From the NCBI GenBank assembly GCA_021158375.1, contig JAGGUS010000245.1:1-7434 (forward strand): DNA of 7,434 bases, read 5' to 3'. The notes beneath the pieces are model-generated. The model was not told the DNA's origin and did no database searches. It saw only the letters and a program-made list of their open reading frames with translations. The DNA is from Thermoprotei archaeon (GTDB lineage Archaea > Thermoproteota > Thermoprotei > QMSL01 > B3-G16). Below are positions 1-5,796 of this stretch, in pieces (position 1 is the stretch's first letter; every line of letters begins with the position of its first letter). The position numbers and the translations under genes are program-made.

Positions 1-2099
1 TAGTTGAGGTAATGCCCAAGCACATTAATGGCTTTACGATACTTCAAAGTTCTATAAAAAGGAGTTCCATATCCATGATACCTCCAGATTTTAGTATATG
101 TGAATATTGTATAAAGGACATAACCAATCCTAACTCGCGTTTTTATAGATATCCCTTCCACTCCTGTGCTTGGTGTGGCCCTAGATTCACTATAATTGAA
201 AAGTTGCCATATGATAGGAAGAATACTAGCATGAGAGATTTCCCGCTCTGTAATACCTGTCTTAAGGAGTTTAAAGATCCAAACAATTTAAGGCGGTTCC
301 ATGCTCAGGGAATAAGCTGTCCAAGTTGTGGTCCTAAATTAAGCCTATTAGATAAGGACGGCAATCCTATACATACTGATGATCCTATAAAGGAAGTTGC
401 CGAATTAATTGATGAAGGTAACATAGTTGCAATAAAGGGCATTGGTGGCTTTCATATAGCCGCTCTAGCCACTGATGATGATATAGTCATTGAATTAAGG
501 AGGCGAAAGAGAAGACCTACAAAACCCTTTGCACTAATGGCTCTTAATCTAGAGGTGGCAAAAAAGATCGTAGTAATAAATGAGCTCATAGAGGAGCTAT
601 TAACGTCATTATCTAGGCCAATAGTAGTTTGTGAGAAAAGAACTCCTTCTGTAGTATCGGAATATGTTGCTCCAGGACTAAATACGCTAGGAGTCATGTT
701 GGCCTATAGCGGGATACACTACCTTCTCCTTCAAGAAGTAAAGGATAAATTCCTGATAATGACTAGTGGCAATCCCCCTGGAATGCCGATATGTAAGGAT
801 GAAAAGGAAGCTCTAGTTAAGTTAAAGAACATAGTAGACTTCTTCTTAATTCATAATAGACGAATTATTAATAGAATTGACGACAGCGTGATACGAATTA
901 GTCTGGGGATACCGCAGTTCCTAAGAAGAGCTAGAGGATATGTCCCCCTATGGATAAAGTCGCCTTTCAAGGCTAGAAGGCCTATAATAGCACTTGGCGC
1001 TCTTCTATCCAATGTCGCTTCAATACAGTTAGGCGATAAAGTAATACCCACGCAATATCTAGGGGATGTAGATAATTTAGAAGCTCTTAACTTTCTAAAA
1101 GAGTCTATAGGCTTTTTACTTAACGCTTACAACGTAAAGCTCGATTCGAACACTATCATTGTAGCTGATATGCATCCTGCTTATCTTACTAGGAGGTATG
1201 CAGAGGAACTATCTTCTAAACTTAATTGTAATTTGCTGCTTGTACAACATCATCATGCTCATATAGCATCAGTTATGGCTGAAAAGGGAATCAAGGACGA
1301 ACGAGTAGTGGGAATCGCTATCGATGGGCTTGGCTATGGTTCTGATAAAACTCTATGGGGAGGGGAGGTTATGATCGCAGACTACTTCACGTTCAACAGA
1401 TATGGTCACATAGAGTATAACTTACTTCCAGGAGGAGATATGGCTACTAGATATCCCATTAGGATGTTAGCTAGTATACTCTCTAAAGTGATGCCTATAG
1501 ATGGGATTAAGGATTTCTTAATATCTCGAGGATATTACAAGATGTTGCCCAGAGGTTTGAGAGAATTAGACATATTGACCAGAATAATTGAACTGAAAAA
1601 GGCCCCGCTTACATCAAGCATGGGTAGAGTTCTTGATGCTATGTCTGCATTACTTGGCGTATGCCATACAAGGACATATGAAGGGGAGCCTGCCATAAAA
1701 TTAGAAGAATTCTCCAAAGGGGGCGAAATAATAGATGATCTCTTTAAAATAGATATAACTGAAGATATGAAGGGCCACTTTGTAATAAACGTGAGTAATG
1801 CTTTTAAAAAAGCTATTTCCCTAATGGATGAGGTTGACTTACGATCTATTGCTAAGAGCTTCCAATATGCACTAGGATCTGCTTTTGGACGAGTAGCAAT
1901 AGCTGCAAAGCGAAGAGGTATTGATAAGCTCGTCATATCCGGAGGTGCTTCTGTGAATGAAATAATTCTAAGAGGGATACTTGATACCATTGCAGATAGG
2001 TATGCAGTCTTAAGACCAAGGAATATGCCCGCTGGTGATGGCGGAATATGTTTAGGTCAAGCCACAATAGCCGTCGCACGTGATCTTTATGGAAACTAG
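1..2099 (+). CDS. hypF: Carbamoyltransferase HypF, 5' end cut by window edge
   Basis: HypF turns carbamoyl phosphate and ATP into a carbamoyl adenylate and passes the carbamoyl group to the C-terminal cysteine of HypE, the first step in making the CN ligands of [NiFe] hydrogenase. The frame is open to the left edge (first whole codon at base 3), and the protein enters just where the N-terminal acylphosphatase domain of full HypF (about 750 residues) normally ends. The ATG at 12 is therefore probably internal. Counting from that Met: two zinc-finger units with CxxC pairs at 30/33, 52/55, 80/83 and 103/106; a YrdC-like domain at about 128-318 with KGIGGFH at 142-148 and an RRARGYVP end; and a Kae1-like domain to the C terminus with HHHAH at 413-417, WGGE, an SGG turn near 644 and GDGG at 675-678. 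Where E. coli HypF has LKNT and SQHLGD, this protein has LSNV and TQYLGD, which may be clade-typical. It overlaps the protease gene downstream by 11 bp. Confidence 0.96.
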   Translation, partial: VEVMPKHINGFTILQSSIKRSSISMIPPDFSICEYCIKDITNPNSRFYRYPFHSCAWCGPRFTIIEKLPYDRKNTSMRDFPLCNTCLKEFKDPNNLRRFHAQGISCPSCGPKLSLLDKDGNPIHTDDPIKEVAELIDEGNIVAIKGIGGFHIAALATDDDIVIELRRRKRRPTKPFALMALNLEVAKKIVVINELIEELLTSLSRPIVVCEKRTPSVVSEYVAPGLNTLGVMLAYSGIHYLLLQEVKDKFLIMTSGNPPGMPICKDEKEALVKLKNIVDFFLIHNRRIINRIDDSVIRISLGIPQFLRRARGYVPLWIKSPFKARRPIIALGALLSNVASIQLGDKVIPTQYLGDVDNLEALNFLKESIGFLLNAYNVKLDSNTIIVADMHPAYLTRRYAEELSSKLNCNLLLVQHHHAHIASVMAEKGIKDERVVGIAIDGLGYGSDKTLWGGEVMIADYFTFNRYGHIEYNLLPGGDMATRYPIRMLASILSKVMPIDGIKDFLISRGYYKMLPRGLRELDILTRIIELKKAPLTSSMGRVLDAMSALLGVCHTRTYEGEPAIKLEEFSKGGEIIDDLFKIDITEDMKGHFVINVSNAFKKAISLMDEVDLRSIAKSFQYALGSAFGRVAIAAKRRGIDKLVISGGASVNEIILRGILDTIADRYAVLRPRNMPAGDGGICLGQATIAVARDLYGN
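2080..2085 (+). promoter_or_regulatory. Ribosome binding site of the maturation protease gene, inside the hypF end
   Basis: GTGATC is complementary to the GATCAC of the archaeal 16S 3' tail and ends 3 nt before ATG 2089. The same string, GGTGATC, precedes the deiminase start in this window. It decides the start: the GTG at 2080 is more likely part of this site than an initiation codon. Confidence 0.55.
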
Positions 2100-2598
2100 T
2101 AGCTATGGTCACTTAGGGCTAGAGAAGGTCTTTAAGATAGCACACGAAAAACGCATTCTAGTAGTTACTCTAGGTAATGAGCTAAGAGGAGATGATTCCC
2201 TTGGTGTGAAACTTGCCGAAGCCCTATGTAAACAGGGATTAGGAGATAAACTTCTCAATGCAGGGATAATGTTAGAAAATTTAATCTCAGTCATAATTAG
2301 GAGGAGACCCGAAGTAGTGATATTTGTTGATGCCATTGATGCGAATTTAAATCCAGGGGAAATAGTAGTCTATGACTTCGATGAAGATTTTAAGGAAATA
2401 ACTCCGTTGACCACTCATAAATTACCCTTAAAAGTGATAGCTAAGTTCATAAGAAAAGAGCTAAGTGATGTTAAAATATTTCTTATTGGGGTTCAGGTTA
2501 AATCCTATGAATTCGGAGATGAGATGAGCGAGGAAGTGAAGAGCGCTCTTAATAAACTTAAAGTTTTCTTCAGGAAACTATTAACTAGTACTCCCTAA
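2089..2598 (+). CDS. hycI: [NiFe]-hydrogenase maturation protease, HycI/HybD family (peptidase A31)
   Basis: Endopeptidases of this family remove the C-terminal extension of the hydrogenase large subunit once nickel is bound, using the metal as a recognition probe. From the ATG at 2089 the protein has 169 residues, normal for the family. It shows the N-terminal GNELRGDDSLG motif, and three candidate nickel-contact residues line up with E16, D62 and H93 of E. coli HybD: D36, D81 (in FVDAID) and H110 (in TTHKLPL). The THKLPL form and the helical stretch before the first strand favour HycI-type over HybD-type. A GTG start at 2080 is possible, but GTGATC at 2080-2085 matches the 16S tail and fits better as the ribosome binding site for ATG 2089. 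The gene overlaps hypF by 11 bp, indicating co-transcription and coupled translation. Its 3' end overlaps the opposing deiminase gene by 14 bp. The target large subunit is not in the window. Confidence 0.92.
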   Translation: METSSYGHLGLEKVFKIAHEKRILVVTLGNELRGDDSLGVKLAEALCKQGLGDKLLNAGIMLENLISVIIRRRPEVVIFVDAIDANLNPGEIVVYDFDEDFKEITPLTTHKLPLKVIAKFIRKELSDVKIFLIGVQVKSYEFGDEMSEEVKSALNKLKVFFRKLLTSTP

Positions 2599-3436
2599 GT
2601 ATCGGAAGAGTTATGCACCTTATACCGCCGTTACCTTTAGTTATTTCAGTTATGTCTACGCTTATTACATCAATGCCTCTTCTTTCAAGCTCTCTACGAG
2701 TGAATCTGTTGACCCTATATCCATCATAGAAGAGCACTCTCCCACTCCTTAATGTTAACCAGTTTATAGCGAAGTTCTTAAAGTCATCTTGAGGCACTTC
2801 TATTATGTCATATCCTCTCGTTCTTAGCAACTTCATTATTTCCTCAGGTAGCGCTCTAGTATACATAGCGCATACGTGGCTATCTGCTATGTTGAATGCT
2901 AGATCCAGGTGAAATGTGACAGGATTAAGTCTGACAGGTATTACGTCACCTTGAAATGTCTTGCTCAGCCACCTATATCCATTCTCATTTGTTCTCTCAC
3001 CTATACCTATTAAGAGCTCCTTGTTCGTTAGAAATACTGCATCTCCCCCTTCAAATATCGCTTTAGGAGGCGCTTTAATTATGGGAATCCCAAGTTCTAT
3101 TAACTTATTGATAACTATTTCTTCCTCTCCCTCCCTAACGCTATATCTAAAGTTCCCAAGAAGGAAGCCTGTATCTGTAGCAATACCAATATCTCTAACA
3201 TATATCTGGTTAGGTGACCTCCCTCCCCTTATCTCTATTACTTCGATGCCTTCCTCCTTTAGATAATCGATTACATCTTCTACTTCTTTAAGCAATTTCT
3301 TAAAGTCCGGGATTTCTCTAAATAACCATTTCCTAACCTCCTCCTTCTTCAACACTATGAACTCTTCCTCATTCGGAACATGTACTACGACTTTCTTTAA
3401 TGGAGCAATTTCACTTTGTGCTCCATATTGTCGCAA
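2585..3436 (-). CDS. Arginine deiminase-like hydrolase of the guanidino-group modifying (amidinotransferase/DDAH) superfamily
   Basis: This 283-residue protein has the pentein-fold catalytic set: RD at 81-82, FEGGD at 128-132, FHLDLAF with H176, and GGIRC with the candidate nucleophile C274, followed by a TLP stretch. The N-terminal YGAQSEIAPLKKVVVHVP is the standard family opening and supports the TTG start at 3436, which is preceded by GGTGATC at 3447-3441. EGGD and HLD are arginine deiminase-like, whereas DDAH enzymes usually carry other variants. The length is well below the roughly 400 residues of bacterial ArcA, matching the shorter DDAH-size members. Asp82 stands where cyanobacterial arginine dihydrolases have Asn, so simple deimination (arginine to citrulline and ammonia) is the better guess. 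The gene lies 12 bp after ornithine carbamoyltransferase, which would use citrulline. Agmatine or a methylated arginine remain possible substrates. It is probably cytoplasmic: no signal peptide or membrane segment is visible. Confidence 0.85.
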   Translation of the reverse strand: MRQYGAQSEIAPLKKVVVHVPNEEEFIVLKKEEVRKWLFREIPDFKKLLKEVEDVIDYLKEEGIEVIEIRGGRSPNQIYVRDIGIATDTGFLLGNFRYSVREGEEEIVINKLIELGIPIIKAPPKAIFEGGDAVFLTNKELLIGIGERTNENGYRWLSKTFQGDVIPVRLNPVTFHLDLAFNIADSHVCAMYTRALPEEIMKLLRTRGYDIIEVPQDDFKNFAINWLTLRSGRVLFYDGYRVNRFTRRELERRGIDVISVDITEITKGNGGIRCITLPILREY

Positions 3437-3440
3437 TAAA

Positions 3441-3447
3441 GATCACC
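3441..3447 (-). promoter_or_regulatory. Ribosome binding site setting the TTG start of the deiminase gene
   Basis: Read on the minus strand, GGTGATC lies in the 12-bp gap after the carbamoyltransferase stop, 4 nt before TTG 3436. It matches the 16S tail in all seven bases and supports a non-ATG start and coupled translation of the two arginine genes. Confidence 0.7.
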
Positions 3448-3448
3448 A

Positions 3449-4384
3449 TTAAGGAACTATTAATGCAAGTAATGCTCTCTGCAAGTGAAGCCTATTTTCT
3501 GCTTGATCCCATACGACTGAATGTTTTGGATCGTCTATGACTTCAGACGCCACTTCCTCTCCTCTATGCGCGGGTAGACAATGCATAAATATATAGTCCT
3601 CCTTAGCCATCCTTACGATATCCTTAGTTATCGTCCATCCTGCAAAATCCCTTAATCTCTTATCTCTCTCTTCTTCTCTCCCCATGGATACGAAAACGTC
3701 TGTATATATCACATCAGCTCCTTTGGCTGTTTCGTACGGATCATGCAGTATCTCTACAATAGATCCGTGCTTACTAGCTGCCTCCTCTGCTTTCTTAACT
3801 ACTTCCTTTAATGGTTCGTATCCTCTAGGACATCCTACTCGTATATCAATACCGACTTTACTACACGCTAACATTAGCGAATGACATACGTTATTATTCC
3901 CATCTCCAATATATGCGACGCGTAGACCTCTAAAACGTCCTTTCTTCTCATATATAGTAAGTAGGTCTGCTAGTGCTTGACATGGATGATATAGATTGCT
4001 TAATGCATTTATGACTGGTATCTCTGCATACCTTGCCATCTCCTCTAATATCTCATGGTTTCTAACTCTTGCCACTATGGCTTTTACATACCTAGATAAT
4101 ACTCTTGCAGTATCTGCTATGCTTTCACCACGAACTAATTGTAGATCTTCTTGCCTTAAATATATAGCATATCCTCCGAGCTGATGAATAGCTACTTCAA
4201 AGCTTATTCTTGTTCTAGTAGACGGTAATTCGAAGTATAATGCTAGCGTCTTTCCGGAAAGTACATTTACTTTATGCCCCATATTATAGAGCAACTTCAA
4301 GGTACGAGCTGCTTCTAATATCTCGCGTACTTCTTCATCACTAAAATCGGCTAATGTTAGTAGATCCCTACCCTTTAACAACAA
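3449..4384 (-). CDS. argF: Ornithine carbamoyltransferase
   Basis: The enzyme interconverts ornithine plus carbamoyl phosphate and citrulline plus phosphate. The 311-residue length is typical. Carbamoyl phosphate-binding STRTR lies at 55-59 and HPCQ at 133-136. The ornithine loop DVFVSMG is at 229-235, which separates it from aspartate carbamoyltransferase. The HCLPAHRG active-site loop is at 268-275 and GDGNNN at 160-165. An in-frame TAG directly upstream forces a TTG start, at 4384 or at 4381. The second gives 7 nt between GGTG and the start, as in the deiminase gene, and is slightly preferred. The gene is followed after 12 bp by the deiminase gene and preceded after 36 bp by the membrane-anchored winged-helix gene, all on one strand. 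Anabolic (argF) and catabolic (arcB) forms cannot be told apart by motif; the deiminase neighbour makes a catabolic or bidirectional role plausible. Confidence 0.95.
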   Translation of the reverse strand: MLLKGRDLLTLADFSDEEVREILEAARTLKLLYNMGHKVNVLSGKTLALYFELPSTRTRISFEVAIHQLGGYAIYLRQEDLQLVRGESIADTARVLSRYVKAIVARVRNHEILEEMARYAEIPVINALSNLYHPCQALADLLTIYEKKGRFRGLRVAYIGDGNNNVCHSLMLACSKVGIDIRVGCPRGYEPLKEVVKKAEEAASKHGSIVEILHDPYETAKGADVIYTDVFVSMGREEERDKRLRDFAGWTITKDIVRMAKEDYIFMHCLPAHRGEEVASEVIDDPKHSVVWDQAENRLHLQRALLALIVP

Positions 4385-4388
4385 CTAA

Positions 4389-4395
4389 CACCCTC
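4389..4395 (-). promoter_or_regulatory. Ribosome binding site of the ornithine carbamoyltransferase gene
   Basis: GAGGGTG on the minus strand partly matches the GGAGGTG consensus. Its GGTG lies 4 nt before TTG 4384 and 7 nt before TTG 4381. The other sites in the window have 6-8 nt between GGTG (or GTG) and the start, which favours the second TTG. Confidence 0.5.
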
Positions 4396-4420
4396 TCATA
4401 AAACTAGAATTGTAATTAAA

Positions 4421-4948
4421 TTAGCTTTTCCTACTTCCCTCGCTCATCCTCCTTATTAATATGTTCCACACTAGGGCTAGGATTAGCATAAGCATAAGCC
4501 ATATAAATCGTCCTAAAAAACGTACGTCTGGTTCTGGAATGAAGAACCCTATTATTCCTAGTGCTATAAAGAATGAAGATGGCCCATATACTAACAGCAC
4601 TTTTAATATAGGCAAGATCTTCTTAATTTTAATCCTCCTAATCTTCTTTACTGGCATCTCTATAATGGGCTTAGGCGCGCTCTCCTTTGCCCTCTCTATC
4701 CCTTCAATAACATTGATTGCAGCATCTGTTAACATGTAAACGAAAACCCCTCTTTCCGGATCTTCCTTTCTCACTAATAAGCCAGCTTTCATGAGCTGTT
4801 TAACATGTTTATCTATCGTTGCTCTATGCTTATTGAGTTTTACAGACATATCGCTTACACTCATTGGTCCCTCTTCTTTAATTAACTTAAGGATTTGATA
4901 CCTAGTCATATCGCCAAGTGCTTCTACAAGTCGTTTATCCGCGCTCAA
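4421..4948 (-). CDS. Membrane-anchored ArsR-like winged-helix protein
   Basis: The 175-residue protein opens with an ArsR-type winged helix (about 4-75): EALGDMTRYQILKLI is the first helix, HRATIDKHVKQLMKAGLL (41-58) the recognition helix, and a charged turn followed by VFVYMLT the wing. A basic linker (about 100-110) follows, then two hydrophobic segments at about 112-136 and 146-166 separated by a short IPEPDVRF loop, and a positively charged tail. This predicts a hairpin anchor with DNA-binding domain and C terminus both in the cytoplasm. The start is TTG at 4948. The first ATG downstream (residue 14) would cut into the first helix, and no ATG, GTG or TTG lies upstream before the in-frame stop near 5000. 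No cysteine or histidine cluster suggests metal sensing. It may regulate the arginine genes 36 bp downstream, the divergent operon at 5101, or itself; its targets are unknown. Confidence 0.82.
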   Translation of the reverse strand: MSADKRLVEALGDMTRYQILKLIKEEGPMSVSDMSVKLNKHRATIDKHVKQLMKAGLLVRKEDPERGVFVYMLTDAAINVIEGIERAKESAPKPIIEMPVKKIRRIKIKKILPILKVLLVYGPSSFFIALGIIGFFIPEPDVRFLGRFIWLMLMLILALVWNILIRRMSEGSRKS

Positions 4949-4979
4949 TAGGACAACCCATACTATAGCACTAATTTCT

Positions 4980-4999
4980 AGTAAATATACATATTGTAC
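4980..4999 (-). promoter_or_regulatory. Candidate archaeal promoter (TATA plus upstream element) for the winged-helix gene
   Basis: On the minus strand TATATTTA (4989-4982) is preceded by an A-rich stretch that could serve as the TFB element. A transcript starting about 26 nt downstream, near 4960, would give a leader of about 12 nt to TTG 4948. This is inferred from base composition and spacing only; AT-rich sequence gives such matches by chance. Confidence 0.35.
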
Positions 5000-5010
5000 T
5001 CAAATAGTAT

Positions 5011-5048
5011 TGCGTGTAGCATCGCGAGTAGACGCGTAGACGGACGGC
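5011..5048. other. GC-rich island with a tandem octamer in the divergent intergenic region
   Basis: By hand count 24 of these 38 bases are G or C, against AT-rich sequence on both sides. GTAGACGC (5028-5035) is followed directly by GTAGACGG (5036-5043). TCGCGA (5022-5027) and ACGCGT (5032-5037) are palindromes, and GCGT (5012-5015) can pair with ACGC (5032-5035). No open frame uses it. It could be an operator array or part of a structured RNA; I recognise no known family. Confidence 0.4.
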
Positions 5049-5080
5049 ATAATCTTAAATTTCGACAATTGATTTAACAG
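5047..5080 (+). promoter_or_regulatory. Candidate promoter region of the 5101 operon
   Basis: Two TATA-like strings occur here: CTTAAATT (5054-5061), predicting a start near 5083 and a short leader, and GATTTAAC (5071-5078), predicting a start near 5100 and thus a leaderless message beginning at ATG 5101. The pyrimidine-rich stretch just before 5101 contains no ribosome binding site, which fits the leaderless reading. Neither choice can be proven from sequence. Confidence 0.35.
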
Positions 5081-5100
5081 GGACTTCTTCCCTTTCCCTT

Positions 5101-5796
5101 ATGGGTATAAGGATGCCGATGAAGAAAGCAAAAAACATACTATGGAAGGCATTCCTCGTGGTACTAATAATGATAGTATTAGCTAAAGCGCCTATACTGC
5201 TAATACCACTAACTGGAATGTTTATAGCCTACCTAGTAGTCAAAAGGCTTTATCGAGTTCTTAAAAAGGACGAAAAGGAAGTTGCATCAAATATTCAAAG
5301 TAATAATCAAAGTATACGTCCATTAAAGAGAATAAAAGTTCCTAAAAAGCTAAAGTGTCTCTACGAATATGAACTTCCAGTAAGCTCTACAGCTTACTTA
5401 CCGACAAAGGATTCACCTTGCCTAATATTGACAAAAGGACTGACAGTAATAGGAGTGGGTGCTATAGAACTAAGATCATTGCCTAAAGGTGTCAAAGGCT
5501 CCTTAGCTGGCATATTCTCCTCAGCTATGCGATTAGGCTACAGTATAACGTACGTTTCCATGTACGAACCAATTCCTGAAGAACAGACGTGGAAAGTAAG
5601 GATACTATTTATTATCCGTACCAAAAAACTGGTCGTACGTGTAAACGATAAAGTAGTGAAAGAACTTGTAGATGAGATAATACGTAAACTTGAGTGGGCT
5701 CGCTCTGCTATATTATCCAGTATAGGCCTAGCAGATGTCAATATATTGACAGGCGAAGAACTAGCAGAGGCCGTATGTGAGGTGATAACTGGATGA
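5101..5796 (+). CDS. Membrane-hairpin protein with a soluble domain, possibly a detached VirB4-type N-terminal part
   Basis: I do not recognise a named family. The 231 residues divide into a basic N terminus, two hydrophobic segments at about 13-28 and 31-48 joined by a very short turn, a basic and polar linker (about 49-84), and a soluble domain (about 85-231) of alternating strands and helices. Positive charge on both sides of the hairpin places both ends in the cytoplasm. The soluble part, with LTVIGVGAIELRSLPKG, then an amphipathic region, a strand-rich WKVRILFIIR segment and a final long helix ending in LTGEELAEAV, loosely follows the plan of the N-terminal domain of VirB4/TraC-like ATPases; this is inference. 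Its last codons overlap the ATPase-like gene in an ATGA junction, so the two products are probably partners. Met codons at 5113 and 5119 are alternative starts. No ribosome binding site precedes 5101, which may be a leaderless start. Confidence 0.75.
   Translation: MGIRMPMKKAKNILWKAFLVVLIMIVLAKAPILLIPLTGMFIAYLVVKRLYRVLKKDEKEVASNIQSNNQSIRPLKRIKVPKKLKCLYEYELPVSSTAYLPTKDSPCLILTKGLTVIGVGAIELRSLPKGVKGSLAGIFSSAMRLGYSITYVSMYEPIPEEQTWKVRILFIIRTKKLVVRVNDKVVKELVDEIIRKLEWARSAILSSIGLADVNILTGEELAEAVCEVITG
5779..5786 (+). promoter_or_regulatory. Strong ribosome binding site of the ATPase-like gene
   Basis: GAGGTGAT, a full match to the 16S anti-Shine-Dalgarno, lies in the last codons of the preceding gene, 6 nt before ATG 5793. 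It fixes the start of the ATPase-like gene and points to coupled translation. Confidence 0.75.

Noticed and set aside
12..14. ATG at 12 as the true start of hypF
   Set aside because: The frame is open upstream to the window edge (codons for V, E, V), and the acylphosphatase domain expected before this point is missing, so the real start lies outside the window.
1535..1990. A 151-codon open frame on the minus strand inside hypF, with similar smaller ones elsewhere
   Set aside because: It lies opposite well-conserved HypF motifs, has no domain pattern or ribosome binding site, and is a mirror of the real coding frame.
2080..2082. GTG as the start of the maturation protease gene
   Set aside because: It is possible but less likely than ATG 2089, because GTGATC at 2080-2085 makes a well-spaced ribosome binding site for that ATG.
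2540..2640. Transcription terminators at the convergent junction
   Set aside because: Only short T-rich runs inside coding sequence are present, and none is convincing as an archaeal terminator.
4385..4420. A separate promoter for ornithine carbamoyltransferase, using TTTAATTA at 4420-4413 on the minus strand
   Set aside because: The predicted transcript start would fall near 4390, on top of the ribosome binding site, and the 36-bp gap is more simply explained by co-transcription with the upstream gene.
4949..5100. A C/D box small RNA in the divergent intergenic region
   Set aside because: No paired C (RTGATGA) and D (CTGA) boxes with suitable spacing were seen on either strand.
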